IMG/VR virus record: IMGVR_UViG_3300042889_000326
Span: 1-58,706 of that record
From: a virus
Length of the DNA stretch: 58,706 nt
Reading direction: 5' to 3' (one strand)
How positions within the stretch are numbered: the stretch's first letter is position 1; every line of letters begins with the position of its first letter. The notes below the pieces were generated by a model. It worked only from the letters and a program-made list of their open reading frames with translations, did not search any database and was not told where the DNA came from. A program made the translations under genes and the position numbers. Below, piece after piece: positions 30,942-39,689 of this stretch.

Positions 30942-31421
30942 ATGAGTGAAGCATGTAAAGATGAATTGGGTAGAATATTCTACTCAAAAGATCTTCGGGA
31001 TTGTGATAAAGATGAGTATCGTAGGAGGATAGATACAACTATTCCGAAGCCACCTTGGATGGATGCTTCAGTTCCTGCTGAGGTAGAGGTCGAAAAAGGA
31101 AGAAAATTCGATGGCGGTAAATTACAATATGGTTTATTACCACCATTAGCATTAAAAGAAACTGTAAAGGTTTTAACAATAGGGGCAGTAAAGTATGATA
31201 AAAACAATTGGCAAAAGGTGCCAGATGCTCGATCTAGATATTACGATGCTCTGCAACGACATCTTTGGGATTGGTTTGCAGGTGAGCAATATGATCCAGA
31301 AACAGGCATCAACCATTTGGCACATGGCATGTGTAATATCTTGTTCCTTCTGGAACGGGATCTACATACGGAAGAAGAGTGGGTAGAGATAGTCAAAAAA
31401 ACAAAGTTTGAAAAACAATAG
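30942..31421 (+). CDS. dATP/dGTP diphosphohydrolase-like protein
   Basis: 159 residues. GRKFDGGKLQYGLLPPLALK (~53) and LTIGAVKYDKNNWQKV, then YYDALQRHLWDWFAG and GINHLAHGMCNILFLLE, match the N-terminal domain family of phage dATP/dGTP diphosphohydrolases. It probably adjusts the nucleotide pool. ATG 30942 is preferred to 30939 on spacing from GAGGTG. It is one of three nucleotide pyrophosphohydrolase-like genes in the window. Confidence 0.75.
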   Translation: MSEACKDELGRIFYSKDLRDCDKDEYRRRIDTTIPKPPWMDASVPAEVEVEKGRKFDGGKLQYGLLPPLALKETVKVLTIGAVKYDKNNWQKVPDARSRYYDALQRHLWDWFAGEQYDPETGINHLAHGMCNILFLLERDLHTEEEWVEIVKKTKFEKQ

Positions 31422-31436
31422 CACTTGTGTTATAAT
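31408..31436 (+). promoter_or_regulatory. Host-type promoter for gene 45
   Basis: TTGAAA (31408-31413), 17 bases, TATAAT (31431-31436), beginning inside the end of the preceding gene. Confidence 0.75.
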
Positions 31437-31461
31437 ATTATATTATTGAAAAGGAAATGAA

Positions 31462-32121
31462 ATGAATCTATCTAAAGAAACAATTAACATATTAAAGAAC
31501 TACAGCACTATTTCACCAAACATTCTAATCCAAGAAGGTAGTGTACTAAAAACCAAATCTGTTCAGAATACTATCTTTTCATCTGTAACATTACATGATG
31601 TATTCCCATTGGATTTTGGTATATATGATCTTACTGAATTTCTTGGAGTATTAACTCTATTCAACAATCCCGATTTAGAGTTTAATGATAAGTTTGTAAG
31701 GATTTCAGAAGGAAGTACTTCTATCAAGTATTTTTCTGCAGATCCTTCAGTCCTTTCATATCCTAAGCAAGATGTAATATTTCCATCTGCTGACGTATCA
31801 TTTCTATTGAGCGCAGAAACACTATCATTGATTAGTAAAACAGCATCTGTTTTAAGAGTTCCTGATATTTCTTTTGTTGGTTCTGATGATATTTTGAATC
31901 TTATTGTTACTGATAAAAAGAATCCAACTAGTAATGCATTTGAAGTTAAGATTGGTGAAACTGATTCTAGTTTTCATATCAACTTTAAAATTGAAATGAT
32001 GAAGTTTATCAACAGCGATTATCAGGTAGAAATTTCATCTAAGAAGATTGCAAAATTTACTGCATCTAACTCAGATCTTCAGTATTTTGTTGGAGTGGAA
32101 GCAGATTCTACATTTGAGTGA
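31462..32121 (+). CDS. 45: Sliding clamp gp45
   Basis: 219-residue PCNA-like clamp: processivity factor for gp43 and, in T4, mobile activator of late transcription with gp55. MNLSKETINILKNYSTISPN at the start and the pattern of alternating strands match T4 gp45 (228). The stop TGA is 2 bases before the gene 44 ATG, so clamp and loader are co-translated. Confidence 0.92.
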   Translation: MNLSKETINILKNYSTISPNILIQEGSVLKTKSVQNTIFSSVTLHDVFPLDFGIYDLTEFLGVLTLFNNPDLEFNDKFVRISEGSTSIKYFSADPSVLSYPKQDVIFPSADVSFLLSAETLSLISKTASVLRVPDISFVGSDDILNLIVTDKKNPTSNAFEVKIGETDSSFHINFKIEMMKFINSDYQVEISSKKIAKFTASNSDLQYFVGVEADSTFE

Positions 32122-32123
32122 TT

Positions 32124-33077
32124 ATGAATATTAATGAAAGACAATTTTTATGGTGTGAAAAGTACAGACCTACAACTATTGACGAATGTGTTCTTCCAGA
32201 TTCTTTAAAGAACACATTCAAAGAGTTTATACAGTCTGGACAAGTCCCAAACTTTCTTTTTTCTGGAACAGCTGGTGTAGGTAAAACTACAGTAGCTAAA
32301 GCATTATGTAATGAGATTGGTGCAGAATATCTCATTTTAAATGGTTCTGATGAAGGAAGATATATTGATATATTAAGAGATAAAGTAAAGAGTTTTGCAT
32401 CTACTGTATCATTAACAAGTGCAAGAAAGGTTATCATTATTGATGAAGCTGATTATCTAAATCCTCAATCTGTTCAACCTTTCCTTCGCAATTTTATGGA
32501 AGAGTTTAGTGAAAACTGTAGGTTTATATTAACATGTAACTTTAAGAATCGTATCATAGAACCTCTACATAGTAGATGTACTTGTATTGAATTTAAGATT
32601 GATTCTAAAGACACACAAAGAATATCAGCATTGTTTTGTAAACGTATTTTTAATATTCTAAAAGTAGAAAATATTGAATATGATACTAAGGTTATTGTTG
32701 AATTAATAAAGAAACATTTTCCAGATTATAGAAGAATCTTAAATGAACTACAGAGGTATTCTGTTTCTGGTAAAATTGATTCTGGTATATTAGTAACTGC
32801 TAATGCAAGCACAATAGATCCATTATTGGATGCTTTAAGAGATAATAAATTTTCAGCTGTAAGATTGTGGGTTGGTTCTAATACTGATATTGATACATCT
32901 GAATTATTTAGAGTTCTTTATGATAGAGCAGATGATTATCTTGTGCAAGATAGTATAGCGGGGATGATAATAATCCTTGCAGATTATCAACATCGTGCTG
33001 CATTTGTCAATGATGCTGAGATAAACATTATGGCGGCATTAGTAGAATTAATGACTTCATGTAAGTTTAAAGGATAG
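32124..33077 (+). CDS. 44: Clamp loader large subunit gp44
   Basis: AAA+ ATPase that opens and loads gp45. WCEKYRPTTIDECVLP at the start, Walker A FSGTAGVGKTTVAKAL (~50), Walker B KVIIIDEADYLNPQ (~108), sensor 1 RFILTCNFKNRIIEPLHSRC with the SRC arginine finger. 317 residues (T4 gp44 has 319). I use ATG 32124 (GAG 5 bases upstream) over GTG 32118. Confidence 0.95.
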   Translation: MNINERQFLWCEKYRPTTIDECVLPDSLKNTFKEFIQSGQVPNFLFSGTAGVGKTTVAKALCNEIGAEYLILNGSDEGRYIDILRDKVKSFASTVSLTSARKVIIIDEADYLNPQSVQPFLRNFMEEFSENCRFILTCNFKNRIIEPLHSRCTCIEFKIDSKDTQRISALFCKRIFNILKVENIEYDTKVIVELIKKHFPDYRRILNELQRYSVSGKIDSGILVTANASTIDPLLDALRDNKFSAVRLWVGSNTDIDTSELFRVLYDRADDYLVQDSIAGMIIILADYQHRAAFVNDAEINIMAALVELMTSCKFKG

Positions 33078-33079
33078 AT

Positions 33080-33475
33080 ATGAATCCATTTGATTTTATT
33101 AGTGCTATATCTTATACCAAAGAAGATTTGTTTAAAGATCCACAAGCTAATAAGGATTATGATGCATTCATGGTCAATAGAGGTTTATCATATTTTGTAG
33201 ACACCTTATTTTATGCAAATAAAATGAACCAGTATCAAAATATGGGTAATGACCAGCAGTTTAAATTTTTACTAAATAGTTGTAGCAAGAAAAAAAGATT
33301 TTCAAAGTGGGCTAAAAAGTCTCTTGAGAATTATGATTTAGAAGCGATTTGTTCATATTATGGCTATTCAAAGAGATTAGCTAAAACTATGATAAATACG
33401 TTTACTGAAGAACAGCTACAACTAATTCGTGATAAATTTAATAAAGGTGGTAATACTGATGGGGGCACATATTGA
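33080..33475 (+). CDS. 62: Clamp loader small subunit gp62
   Basis: 131-residue partner of gp44. FVDTLFYANKMNQYQNMGND and SCSKKKRFSKWAKK are family features, and the gene order 45-44-62-regA is that of T4. It is shorter than T4 gp62 (187). It overlaps the start of regA. Confidence 0.88.
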   Translation: MNPFDFISAISYTKEDLFKDPQANKDYDAFMVNRGLSYFVDTLFYANKMNQYQNMGNDQQFKFLLNSCSKKKRFSKWAKKSLENYDLEAICSYYGYSKRLAKTMINTFTEEQLQLIRDKFNKGGNTDGGTY

Positions 33476-33899
33476 TTTGACTATTGATTCTATGTTAGAA
33501 ATAATAATACCAGAACCAGATAGTTTTTTAAAAATAAAAGAAACTTTAACTAGGATAGGTATTGCTTCTAACAAGGAAAATATATTATATCAATCGTGTC
33601 ATATTTTGCATAAACAAGGCAGATATTACTTAACACATTTTAAGGAATTATATGCCTTGGATGGTAATGAGACCAGTATAACAGAAAGTGATATTGAACG
33701 TAGAAATACCATTGCAATGCTACTTCAAGATTGGGGTCTTTTGAAAGTAGTAGATCCTTCTAAAACAGAAAACAGAACATCATTATCTTCTATTAAGATT
33801 CTAACATTTAGTGAGAAGCCTAATTGGATTTTGTCTGCTAAATATAGCATTGGTATTCGTAAAACAAAGATTATTAAAAACTCTAGGATTGAGGCATAA
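33459..33899 (+). CDS. regA: RegA translational repressor
   Basis: 146 residues. IPEPDSFLKIKETLTRIGIA, LYQSCHILHKQGRYYLTHFK and DWGLLKVVD align closely with T4 RegA, which binds ribosome binding sites of early mRNAs. I choose ATG 33459 (AAGGTGG 8 bases upstream), giving 11 residues more than the T4-like start at ATG 33492. It overlaps the gp62 end by 17 bases. Confidence 0.94.
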   Translation: MGAHIDLTIDSMLEIIIPEPDSFLKIKETLTRIGIASNKENILYQSCHILHKQGRYYLTHFKELYALDGNETSITESDIERRNTIAMLLQDWGLLKVVDPSKTENRTSLSSIKILTFSEKPNWILSAKYSIGIRKTKIIKNSRIEA

Positions 33900-33983
33900 A
33901 GGAATTGCATGGAGCACCTATTCTTGTGTAATGCAAGATTTTAACGATGCCTAGTGCATTATTTTTATACCATTGGAGATATT

Positions 33984-34163
33984 ATGGAAAACCCAGAAAT
34001 TAAAATTGAATTAACTTTGAATGAAATCAATATGATCTTAGCCTCTTTAGGTAAGCACCCTTTCGATGAAATATCACAGTTAATTGGAAAAATCAGAGAA
34101 CAAGGTGAAGCACAGATTCAAGCACTTCAAGCACAACCCTCAGAAGAAGCAACAGAAGAGTAA
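33984..34163 (+). CDS. Small conserved phage protein
   Basis: 59 residues from ATG 33984 with GGAG upstream: IKIELTLNEINMILASLGKH, then LIGKIREQGEAQIQAL. This one-strand, two-helix small protein is widespread in tailed phages; its role is unknown. An upstream hairpin TTGCAT/ATGCAA lies at 33905-33936. The gap after it (34164-34257) contains TGGGGA/TCCCCA and TTACC/GGTAA stems without a T run. Confidence 0.65.
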   Translation: MENPEIKIELTLNEINMILASLGKHPFDEISQLIGKIREQGEAQIQALQAQPSEEATEE

Positions 34164-34257
34164 GTACATTTGCGTGGGGAGAGCAATTTAAAAATTCCCC
34201 ATTTACCGTTACGCCTTCGGGGTAATAAACTTAACTCTCGCATAATTGGAGAAAAAT

Positions 34258-34746
34258 ATGACAACACAACAATTCAGATTTAATTCTATCAATAAATTTC
34301 CTAATATGATGGATCAGGATATGCTCAAATTCTTTATTGGATTTGATGCAGAAAATGAATCTATTAGAAAATCTAATGAGGCAATTTCAAGAAATCATTC
34401 AAACTATCCGCCTTATAATATTAGACAGTTTGGGGATACTAAATACATGATTGAACTTGCTGTCGCTGGTTTTAAAAAGGAAAATCTTGATATAGAATTG
34501 TTAAACAGGAATATTACTATTACTGGTAAAGCAACTGAAGAAGATGATGGGTGGATTGACACGCATAAAGGTTTAGCATCAAGAGCATTTACACGAGTTT
34601 TTAGTATAGCAGAACATGTAGAGATTTCTGATGTAGTATTACAAGATGGTTTATTGAAGATATATCTTGCACACATTATCCCAGAGTCGCACAAACCAAG
34701 GAAATTGGAAATCAATTCTCCGCACAATAAAATCCTTCTGGGATAA
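34258..34746 (+). CDS. Hsp20/alpha-crystallin small heat-shock protein
   Basis: 162 residues from ATG 34258 (GGAG at 34248; an upstream in-frame TTG is not needed). The alpha-crystallin domain runs from ~45: PPYNIRQFGDTKYMIELAVAGF, NRNITITGKA, ASRAFTRVFSIAEHVE, DGLLKIYLAHIIPE and a C-terminal I-x-I-like KLEINS. It resembles IbpA-type chaperones common in marine T4-like phages, perhaps protecting virion or replication proteins. A terminator follows. Confidence 0.92.
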   Translation: MTTQQFRFNSINKFPNMMDQDMLKFFIGFDAENESIRKSNEAISRNHSNYPPYNIRQFGDTKYMIELAVAGFKKENLDIELLNRNITITGKATEEDDGWIDTHKGLASRAFTRVFSIAEHVEISDVVLQDGLLKIYLAHIIPESHKPRKLEINSPHNKILLG

Positions 34747-34753
34747 ACTTTTA

Positions 34754-34782
34754 GGGGAAGGTAAAATCTTCCCCATTTTTTT
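34754..34782 (+). terminator. Rho-independent terminator after hsp20
   Basis: GGGGAAG-GTAAAAT-CTTCCCC, then A and seven T. Confidence 0.93.
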
Positions 34783-34796
34783 AAGGTAAATATAAT

Positions 34797-35096
34797 ATGA
34801 CTACAAAATGTTTCAAAATAGTAAGTGGGGAAGAATTACTGGCAGATATTGTTGACGAAGATGCCTTTCGTTATGTAATAACAAATCCTGCTCAAATTGC
34901 AATCCAACCAAAAGAAGATGGTACTATGGGTTTAATGATCGCACAGTATATGCCATACTCTGAGGGTGATGTTATACTTTTCAAATCTGCTATTGTATCT
35001 ATCGGCACTCCTGCTGAAGGATTAGTCTTAGAATATCAATCAAGATTTCAAGAAGCATCTTTAATAGAAGTTCCAAGTAAAAAAATAATCATATAA
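34797..35096 (+). CDS. Conserved T4-like protein, possible Sm-like fold
   Basis: 99 residues: MTTKCFKIVSGEELLADIV, PAQIAIQPKEDGTMGLMIAQYMPY, and AEGLVLEYQSRFQEASL near the end. This pattern occurs next to hsp20 in other T4-like phages and suggests a small beta barrel of Sm type. An RNA-binding role is inference only. Confidence 0.65.
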   Translation: MTTKCFKIVSGEELLADIVDEDAFRYVITNPAQIAIQPKEDGTMGLMIAQYMPYSEGDVILFKSAIVSIGTPAEGLVLEYQSRFQEASLIEVPSKKIII

Positions 35097-35105
35097 TATA
35101 AATGC

Positions 35106-35134
35106 TTGATATTCTCTTGAGTATCAAGTATAAT
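35106..35134 (+). promoter_or_regulatory. Host-type promoter for exonuclease and polymerase
   Basis: TTGATA (35106-35111), 17 bases, TATAAT (35129-35134). It makes ATG 35102 impossible as the start of the next gene. Confidence 0.8.
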
Positions 35135-35158
35135 ATCCTTTTGTTATGGAGAAATGTT

Positions 35159-35719
35159 ATGTATGTTTTTGATATTGAAACCTTAGATGTTGAATCTACC
35201 TCTGTAGTATTGTCATTAGCTATAGTCTATTTTGATGATACATCAACCTACCAAAGTTTACTAGATGAATGTCTTTTTGTTAAATTTGACGCTAGAGAAC
35301 AACTAAAAAATTATAAAAGAACAATTTCCAAATCTACTTTAGAATGGTGGGAAAAACAAACCGATCATGCTAAACAAATAAGTTTCTTTCCTTCTAAAGA
35401 TGACCTTCCAGCAATAGAAGGTTTACAAAAAATAAGAAGTTATCTGAGGCGAAAATCAAATGAAAAAACAATTATATGGTCAAGAGGATCAATAGATTCT
35501 GTTATTATGGATTCTTTATGTAAAGCCGTTGGTGTGAAACCTCTAGTATATTACAATCAACATAGAGAAATTAGAACTGCTTTAGATATAATGGCAACAA
35601 CTACAGTGAATGGTTATTGCAAAGTTAGTTTAGAAGGGTTTTCAAAAGATATGGTTAAAAAGCACGATCCTGTTCATGATGTGTGTTATGATGCTGTACA
35701 GTTGTTATATTTTATTTGA
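35159..35719 (+). CDS. DEDD-type exonuclease (DexA/Rv2179c-like)
   Basis: 186 residues from ATG 35159 (GGAG upstream). YVFDIETLDVESTSVVLSLA carries the Exo I D-x-E; WSRGSIDSVIMDSLCKAV (~105) the Exo II region; HDPVHDVCYDAVQLL (~170) the Exo III H/D. It resembles the 3'-5' exoribonuclease Rv2179c family and T4 DexA. A DNA or RNA substrate cannot be decided. It precedes the polymerase gene by 15 bases. Confidence 0.78.
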   Translation: MYVFDIETLDVESTSVVLSLAIVYFDDTSTYQSLLDECLFVKFDAREQLKNYKRTISKSTLEWWEKQTDHAKQISFFPSKDDLPAIEGLQKIRSYLRRKSNEKTIIWSRGSIDSVIMDSLCKAVGVKPLVYYNQHREIRTALDIMATTTVNGYCKVSLEGFSKDMVKKHDPVHDVCYDAVQLLYFI

Positions 35720-35734
35720 TATTATGGAATCGTT

Positions 35735-38230
35735 ATGGAAAAAAGCTTTTACACTTCAGTTGTACAACTCGGAAATAAATTACTAGTAAGATCTATTAGA
35801 GATGGGATGCCACAAAAACAGAAGATATCATATCAACCAACTCTGTTTACTAATACGAAACCAAAAAATGCTATTGATACCGAATGGAATACCTTATATG
35901 GTGTTCCTGCATATGAAATGAACCCTGGTGATATAAATGATTGTAAAGACTTTATCAAAACATACGAAGATGTTAAATCGTTTAATATTTTTGGGCAGAC
36001 TAATTATGCTCTGCAGTATATCTCTGATACTCATCCTGATGATATTGTATTTGATTCCGAGTTTCTAAAGATAGTTTCTATAGATATTGAAACTGCAACA
36101 GAAGCAGATGCCTTTCCAGAACCAAAATTTGCTGCAGAAGAAATCCTCCTAATCACAATCCAAGATAACAAGTCTAAAGAGTTCAAGACATTTGGTTCAA
36201 GACCTTATATAGGAAAGAATCAAAACAATTATGTCTTATGTAATAATGAGAAAGAACTATTAAGAAAGTTTCTAACACATTGGCAAAGTTCAACACCAGA
36301 TATTATTACAGGTTGGAATACTGACCTTTTTGATATTCCATATCTTGTTAATCGTATTAAGAAAGTTCTTGGGGATGACTATAAAAAATTATCTCCTTGG
36401 AACATCATCAACGAAAAGAAAACTAATGTACGTGGAACAGAAGAATTGATGTTTGATATTGTAGGTATATCATCATTAGATTATTATGCATTGTATAAAA
36501 AGTATACGTACACAACACAAGAATCATATAAGTTAGATCATATTGCTTTTATAGAATTGGCAGAGAAGAAATTAGACCATAGTCAATATGCTTCATTCAA
36601 AGAGTTCTATCAGAAAGATTGGCAAACCTTTGTGGATTATAACGTAAAAGATGTTGATCTAGTAGATAAGTTAGAAGATAAATTGCGATTGATTGAACTT
36701 CATTTGACCATGGCATATACTGCCAAAATTAACTATAATGATGCATTTAGTCCAGTAAAGTTATGGGATGCTATTATCTATAACGATTTGCTTAAAAAGA
36801 ATATTGTTATTCCCAATAGCACACATCATTCAAAAGGTGAAGCATTTGAGGGGGCTTATGTTAAAGACCCACTGAAAGGTATGCATAAGTGGGTAGCATC
36901 ATTTGACCTTGCCAGTTTATATCCTCATTTAATAATGCAGTATAATATTAGTCCTGAAACCATTACTAATACAAGACTAGAACTTTCTATTGATGGATTG
37001 CTTAATAAAAATCCAATACCAGAGACTGGATTATCTGTATCTGCAAATGGTTGGTGTTATACAAAAGATAAACAAGGGTTTCTTCCTAGTTTAATGCAAA
37101 CAATGTATACCGATAGAACTGTACATAAGAAAGCAATGCTTAAATGTGAGCAAGAATACGAACAAGACAAATCTAAGAAGCATTTATTGAAAGATATTTC
37201 TAGATTGACCAACCTACAAATGGCATTGAAGATTGCTTTGAACTCTGCTTATGGTGCTTTAGGTAGTCCATACTTTAGATATTATGATTTGAGAATGGCA
37301 GAAAGTATTACATTATCTGGACAACTCTCTATCAAATGGATTGCTAATGCTATTAACAGATACATGAATAAAGCATTAAGAACTAATGATAAAGATTATA
37401 TTATTGCTATTGATACTGATTCTGTTTATCTTTCATTGGAGAAATTAGTAGAAGAACACCTGCCAAAGAAAACTACTGAAGAAAAGATACAATTCATGGA
37501 TAAGTTCTGTGGACAAATTATGACACCTTTCATTGAAAAGTCTTATGCGGATCTGGCAATTTATATGAATGCATTTCAAAATAAGATGCAGATGAAACGA
37601 GAAGTTCTTGCTGACAAAGGCATCTGGTGCAAAAAGAAAAAGTATGTATTACGAGTACATAATTCCGAGGGTGTTCAATATGATCAACCTAAACTTAAAG
37701 TTATGGGGTTAGAGATAGTTAAATCATCTACACCAAGTGCTATTCGCGATAAGTTGAAATCAACTTTAGGTGTTATTCTAGATGGTACAAATGCAGATTT
37801 AATACAATTTGTAGATTCTGCTAAAAGAGAATTTCTACAAATCCCATTAGAAGAAATAGCATTTCCTAGAGGAGTGAATGGTGTTTATGAATATAGTAGT
37901 AATGCTACTATTTACACTAAAGGGTGTCCTATTCATGTGAGAGGTGCATTATTATATAATCATCTTATAAAGAAATTGGATTTGTCTCATAAGTATCAAC
38001 CAATAAAATCTGGTGATAAAATAAAATTTATATACCTTAAGAAACCAAATACTATCAAGGAAAATGTTATAGCATTTCCAAATGAGTTACCTGTTGAATT
38101 TGGTCTTCACAAGTATATTGATTATGACTTACAATTTGAAAAGGTGTTTGTTGATGCACTTGATAATATTATTGAACCAATTGGTTGGTCACTTGTAGAA
38201 AGAGCAACCTTAGATGCATTTTTTGGATAG
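35735..38230 (+). CDS. 43: DNA polymerase gp43
   Basis: Family B replicative polymerase with proofreading. The exonuclease domain has VSIDIETA (~110), GWNTDLFDIPYL (~195) and YNVKDVDLVDKL (~305); the polymerase domain has SFDLASLYPHLIM (motif A, ~390), KIALNSAYGALGSPYF (motif B, ~495), IAIDTDSVY (motif C, ~555) and the KKYVLRVHNSEG region. The C-terminus RATLDAFFG is a clamp-binding tail. 831 residues (T4 gp43 has 898), uninterrupted by inteins. Confidence 0.97.
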   Translation: MEKSFYTSVVQLGNKLLVRSIRDGMPQKQKISYQPTLFTNTKPKNAIDTEWNTLYGVPAYEMNPGDINDCKDFIKTYEDVKSFNIFGQTNYALQYISDTHPDDIVFDSEFLKIVSIDIETATEADAFPEPKFAAEEILLITIQDNKSKEFKTFGSRPYIGKNQNNYVLCNNEKELLRKFLTHWQSSTPDIITGWNTDLFDIPYLVNRIKKVLGDDYKKLSPWNIINEKKTNVRGTEELMFDIVGISSLDYYALYKKYTYTTQESYKLDHIAFIELAEKKLDHSQYASFKEFYQKDWQTFVDYNVKDVDLVDKLEDKLRLIELHLTMAYTAKINYNDAFSPVKLWDAIIYNDLLKKNIVIPNSTHHSKGEAFEGAYVKDPLKGMHKWVASFDLASLYPHLIMQYNISPETITNTRLELSIDGLLNKNPIPETGLSVSANGWCYTKDKQGFLPSLMQTMYTDRTVHKKAMLKCEQEYEQDKSKKHLLKDISRLTNLQMALKIALNSAYGALGSPYFRYYDLRMAESITLSGQLSIKWIANAINRYMNKALRTNDKDYIIAIDTDSVYLSLEKLVEEHLPKKTTEEKIQFMDKFCGQIMTPFIEKSYADLAIYMNAFQNKMQMKREVLADKGIWCKKKKYVLRVHNSEGVQYDQPKLKVMGLEIVKSSTPSAIRDKLKSTLGVILDGTNADLIQFVDSAKREFLQIPLEEIAFPRGVNGVYEYSSNATIYTKGCPIHVRGALLYNHLIKKLDLSHKYQPIKSGDKIKFIYLKKPNTIKENVIAFPNELPVEFGLHKYIDYDLQFEKVFVDALDNIIEPIGWSLVERATLDAFFG

Positions 38231-38231
38231 T

Positions 38232-38260
38232 TTGCACAACAATAAATTTTGTAGTATAAT
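38232..38260 (+). promoter_or_regulatory. Host-type promoter for uvsX
   Basis: TTGCAC (38232-38237), 17 bases, TATAAT (38255-38260). Confidence 0.7.
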
Positions 38261-38283
38261 ATGTTTTTAACTGAGGATAAATT

Positions 38284-39342
38284 ATGAGTCTAGTAGAACA
38301 ATTAAAAAAAGCAAGTACAATCAAAGCATCGGATATTTTAGAATCATCTAAGTTTTTCACTAAAGCTGATATGATTCCAACATCTGTTCCTGCTATCAAT
38401 GTAGCATTATCAGGTAAACTTAATGGGGGATTTGTTCCAGGTTTAACATTGTTTTGTGGTCCAAGTAAGCACTTTAAAACTTCTTTTGCTTTACTATTAG
38501 TTAAAGCATATATGGATAAGTATCCAGAATCTGCCTTACTATTCTATGATTCTGAGTTTGGAACTCCTCAAGATTATTTCAAATCTTTTGGTATTGATAC
38601 TTCAAGAGTTCTCCATACTCCAATTACAAATATTGAAGAGTTAAAATTTGATGTTGTGCAACAACTTGAAGCAATTGAACGTGGTTCAAGAATCATTGTT
38701 GTTATAGATTCAATTGGTAATCTTGCTTCAAAGAAAGAAGTTGATGATGCATTGGATGGTAAATCTGTAGCAGATATGTCACGAGCAAAAGCATTAAAAG
38801 GTTTGTTCAGAATGGTAACACCACATCTTGCAATGAAAGATATTCCAATGGTGGCAATCAACCATACTTATAAAACGCAAGAATTGTATTCTAAAGATGT
38901 AGTATCTGGTGGTACGGGAATTTACTATTCTGCGAGTAACATTTTTATCATTGGTAGACAACAAGAAAAGGAAGGAACTGATGTTGTGGGTTATAATTTT
39001 ATTATTAATGTAGAAAAATCTAGGTATGTGAGAGAAAAGGCAAAAATACCAATTACAGTTTTATTTGACGGTGGTATTAGTAAGTGGTCAGGTTTACTTG
39101 AAATGGCATTAGAATCTGGACATGTTATAAAACCTAGTAATGGTTGGTATTCAAGAGTTGATGCTGAAGGTATTATAGAGGAAAAGAAATTTAGATTGAA
39201 AGATACTCATAACAAAGATTTTTGGATGTCTGTTCTAACTCAAAAGACTTTTCAGACTTGGGTTGAAGATAATTATAAATTAACTGCTGAGTCTATAATG
39301 ACTGATGAAGAAATTGAGGAAGAATTAGAAAAAGTAGCGTAA
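38284..39342 (+). CDS. uvsX: UvsX RecA-like recombinase
   Basis: Strand-exchange protein for recombination-dependent replication. Walker A LFCGPSKHFKTSFALLL (~60) has the T4-type SKxFKT variant; Walker B RIIVVIDSIGNLASKKEV (~140); AINHTYKTQELYSKDVVSGGTGIYYS is the L2/ATP-cap region. The acidic C-terminus EEIEEELEKVA is typical. 352 residues (T4 UvsX has 391). A terminator follows. Confidence 0.95.
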   Translation: MSLVEQLKKASTIKASDILESSKFFTKADMIPTSVPAINVALSGKLNGGFVPGLTLFCGPSKHFKTSFALLLVKAYMDKYPESALLFYDSEFGTPQDYFKSFGIDTSRVLHTPITNIEELKFDVVQQLEAIERGSRIIVVIDSIGNLASKKEVDDALDGKSVADMSRAKALKGLFRMVTPHLAMKDIPMVAINHTYKTQELYSKDVVSGGTGIYYSASNIFIIGRQQEKEGTDVVGYNFIINVEKSRYVREKAKIPITVLFDGGISKWSGLLEMALESGHVIKPSNGWYSRVDAEGIIEEKKFRLKDTHNKDFWMSVLTQKTFQTWVEDNYKLTAESIMTDEEIEEELEKVA

Positions 39343-39351
39343 ACTGTATAT

Positions 39352-39378
39352 GGTGCTGTTAAACACAGCACCTTTTTT
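39352..39378 (+). terminator. Rho-independent terminator after uvsX
   Basis: GGTGCTGT-TAAAC-ACAGCACC followed by six T. Confidence 0.93.
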
Positions 39379-39398
39379 GTTATGGATAAGGAATTGTT

Positions 39399-39689
39399 AT
39401 GAGTTATGAAGTTATAGAATATTTTGTTGAGAATGGTGAGGATGCATTTGGGGATCAAATCCTTGCAGTAGAAATAATAGGAGGAGAATTTGATAATACA
39501 GTATTCTCTTATGGTAAAGTAGAGTTTCCAGATCCAGATGAACCAAATCTAAGCTTTACATATACAGTACATCATTCAGATGTTGATACGTCAAACGTTA
39601 GATTTAAAAATGCAATAGGAGATATATTGGTAGAGATGATAGAAGAATCACTTAAAAAGAATGAAACAGTGTTTGCAGGTGGTATTTAA
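39399..39689 (+). CDS. Acidic hypothetical protein
   Basis: 96 residues, strongly acidic (VENGEDAFGDQILAVEIIGG, then EFPDPDEPNLSFTYTVHHSD). No family is recognised. It lies between uvsX and the helicase gene, overlapping the helicase ATG by one base, so it is probably co-translated and may act in replication. Confidence 0.55.
   Translation: MSYEVIEYFVENGEDAFGDQILAVEIIGGEFDNTVFSYGKVEFPDPDEPNLSFTYTVHHSDVDTSNVRFKNAIGDILVEMIEESLKKNETVFAGGI

Noticed and set aside
34164-34257. Terminator in the gap before hsp20
   Set aside because: Stems (TGGGGA/TCCCCA, TTACC/GGTAA) exist but no T run follows; left as unassigned structure.
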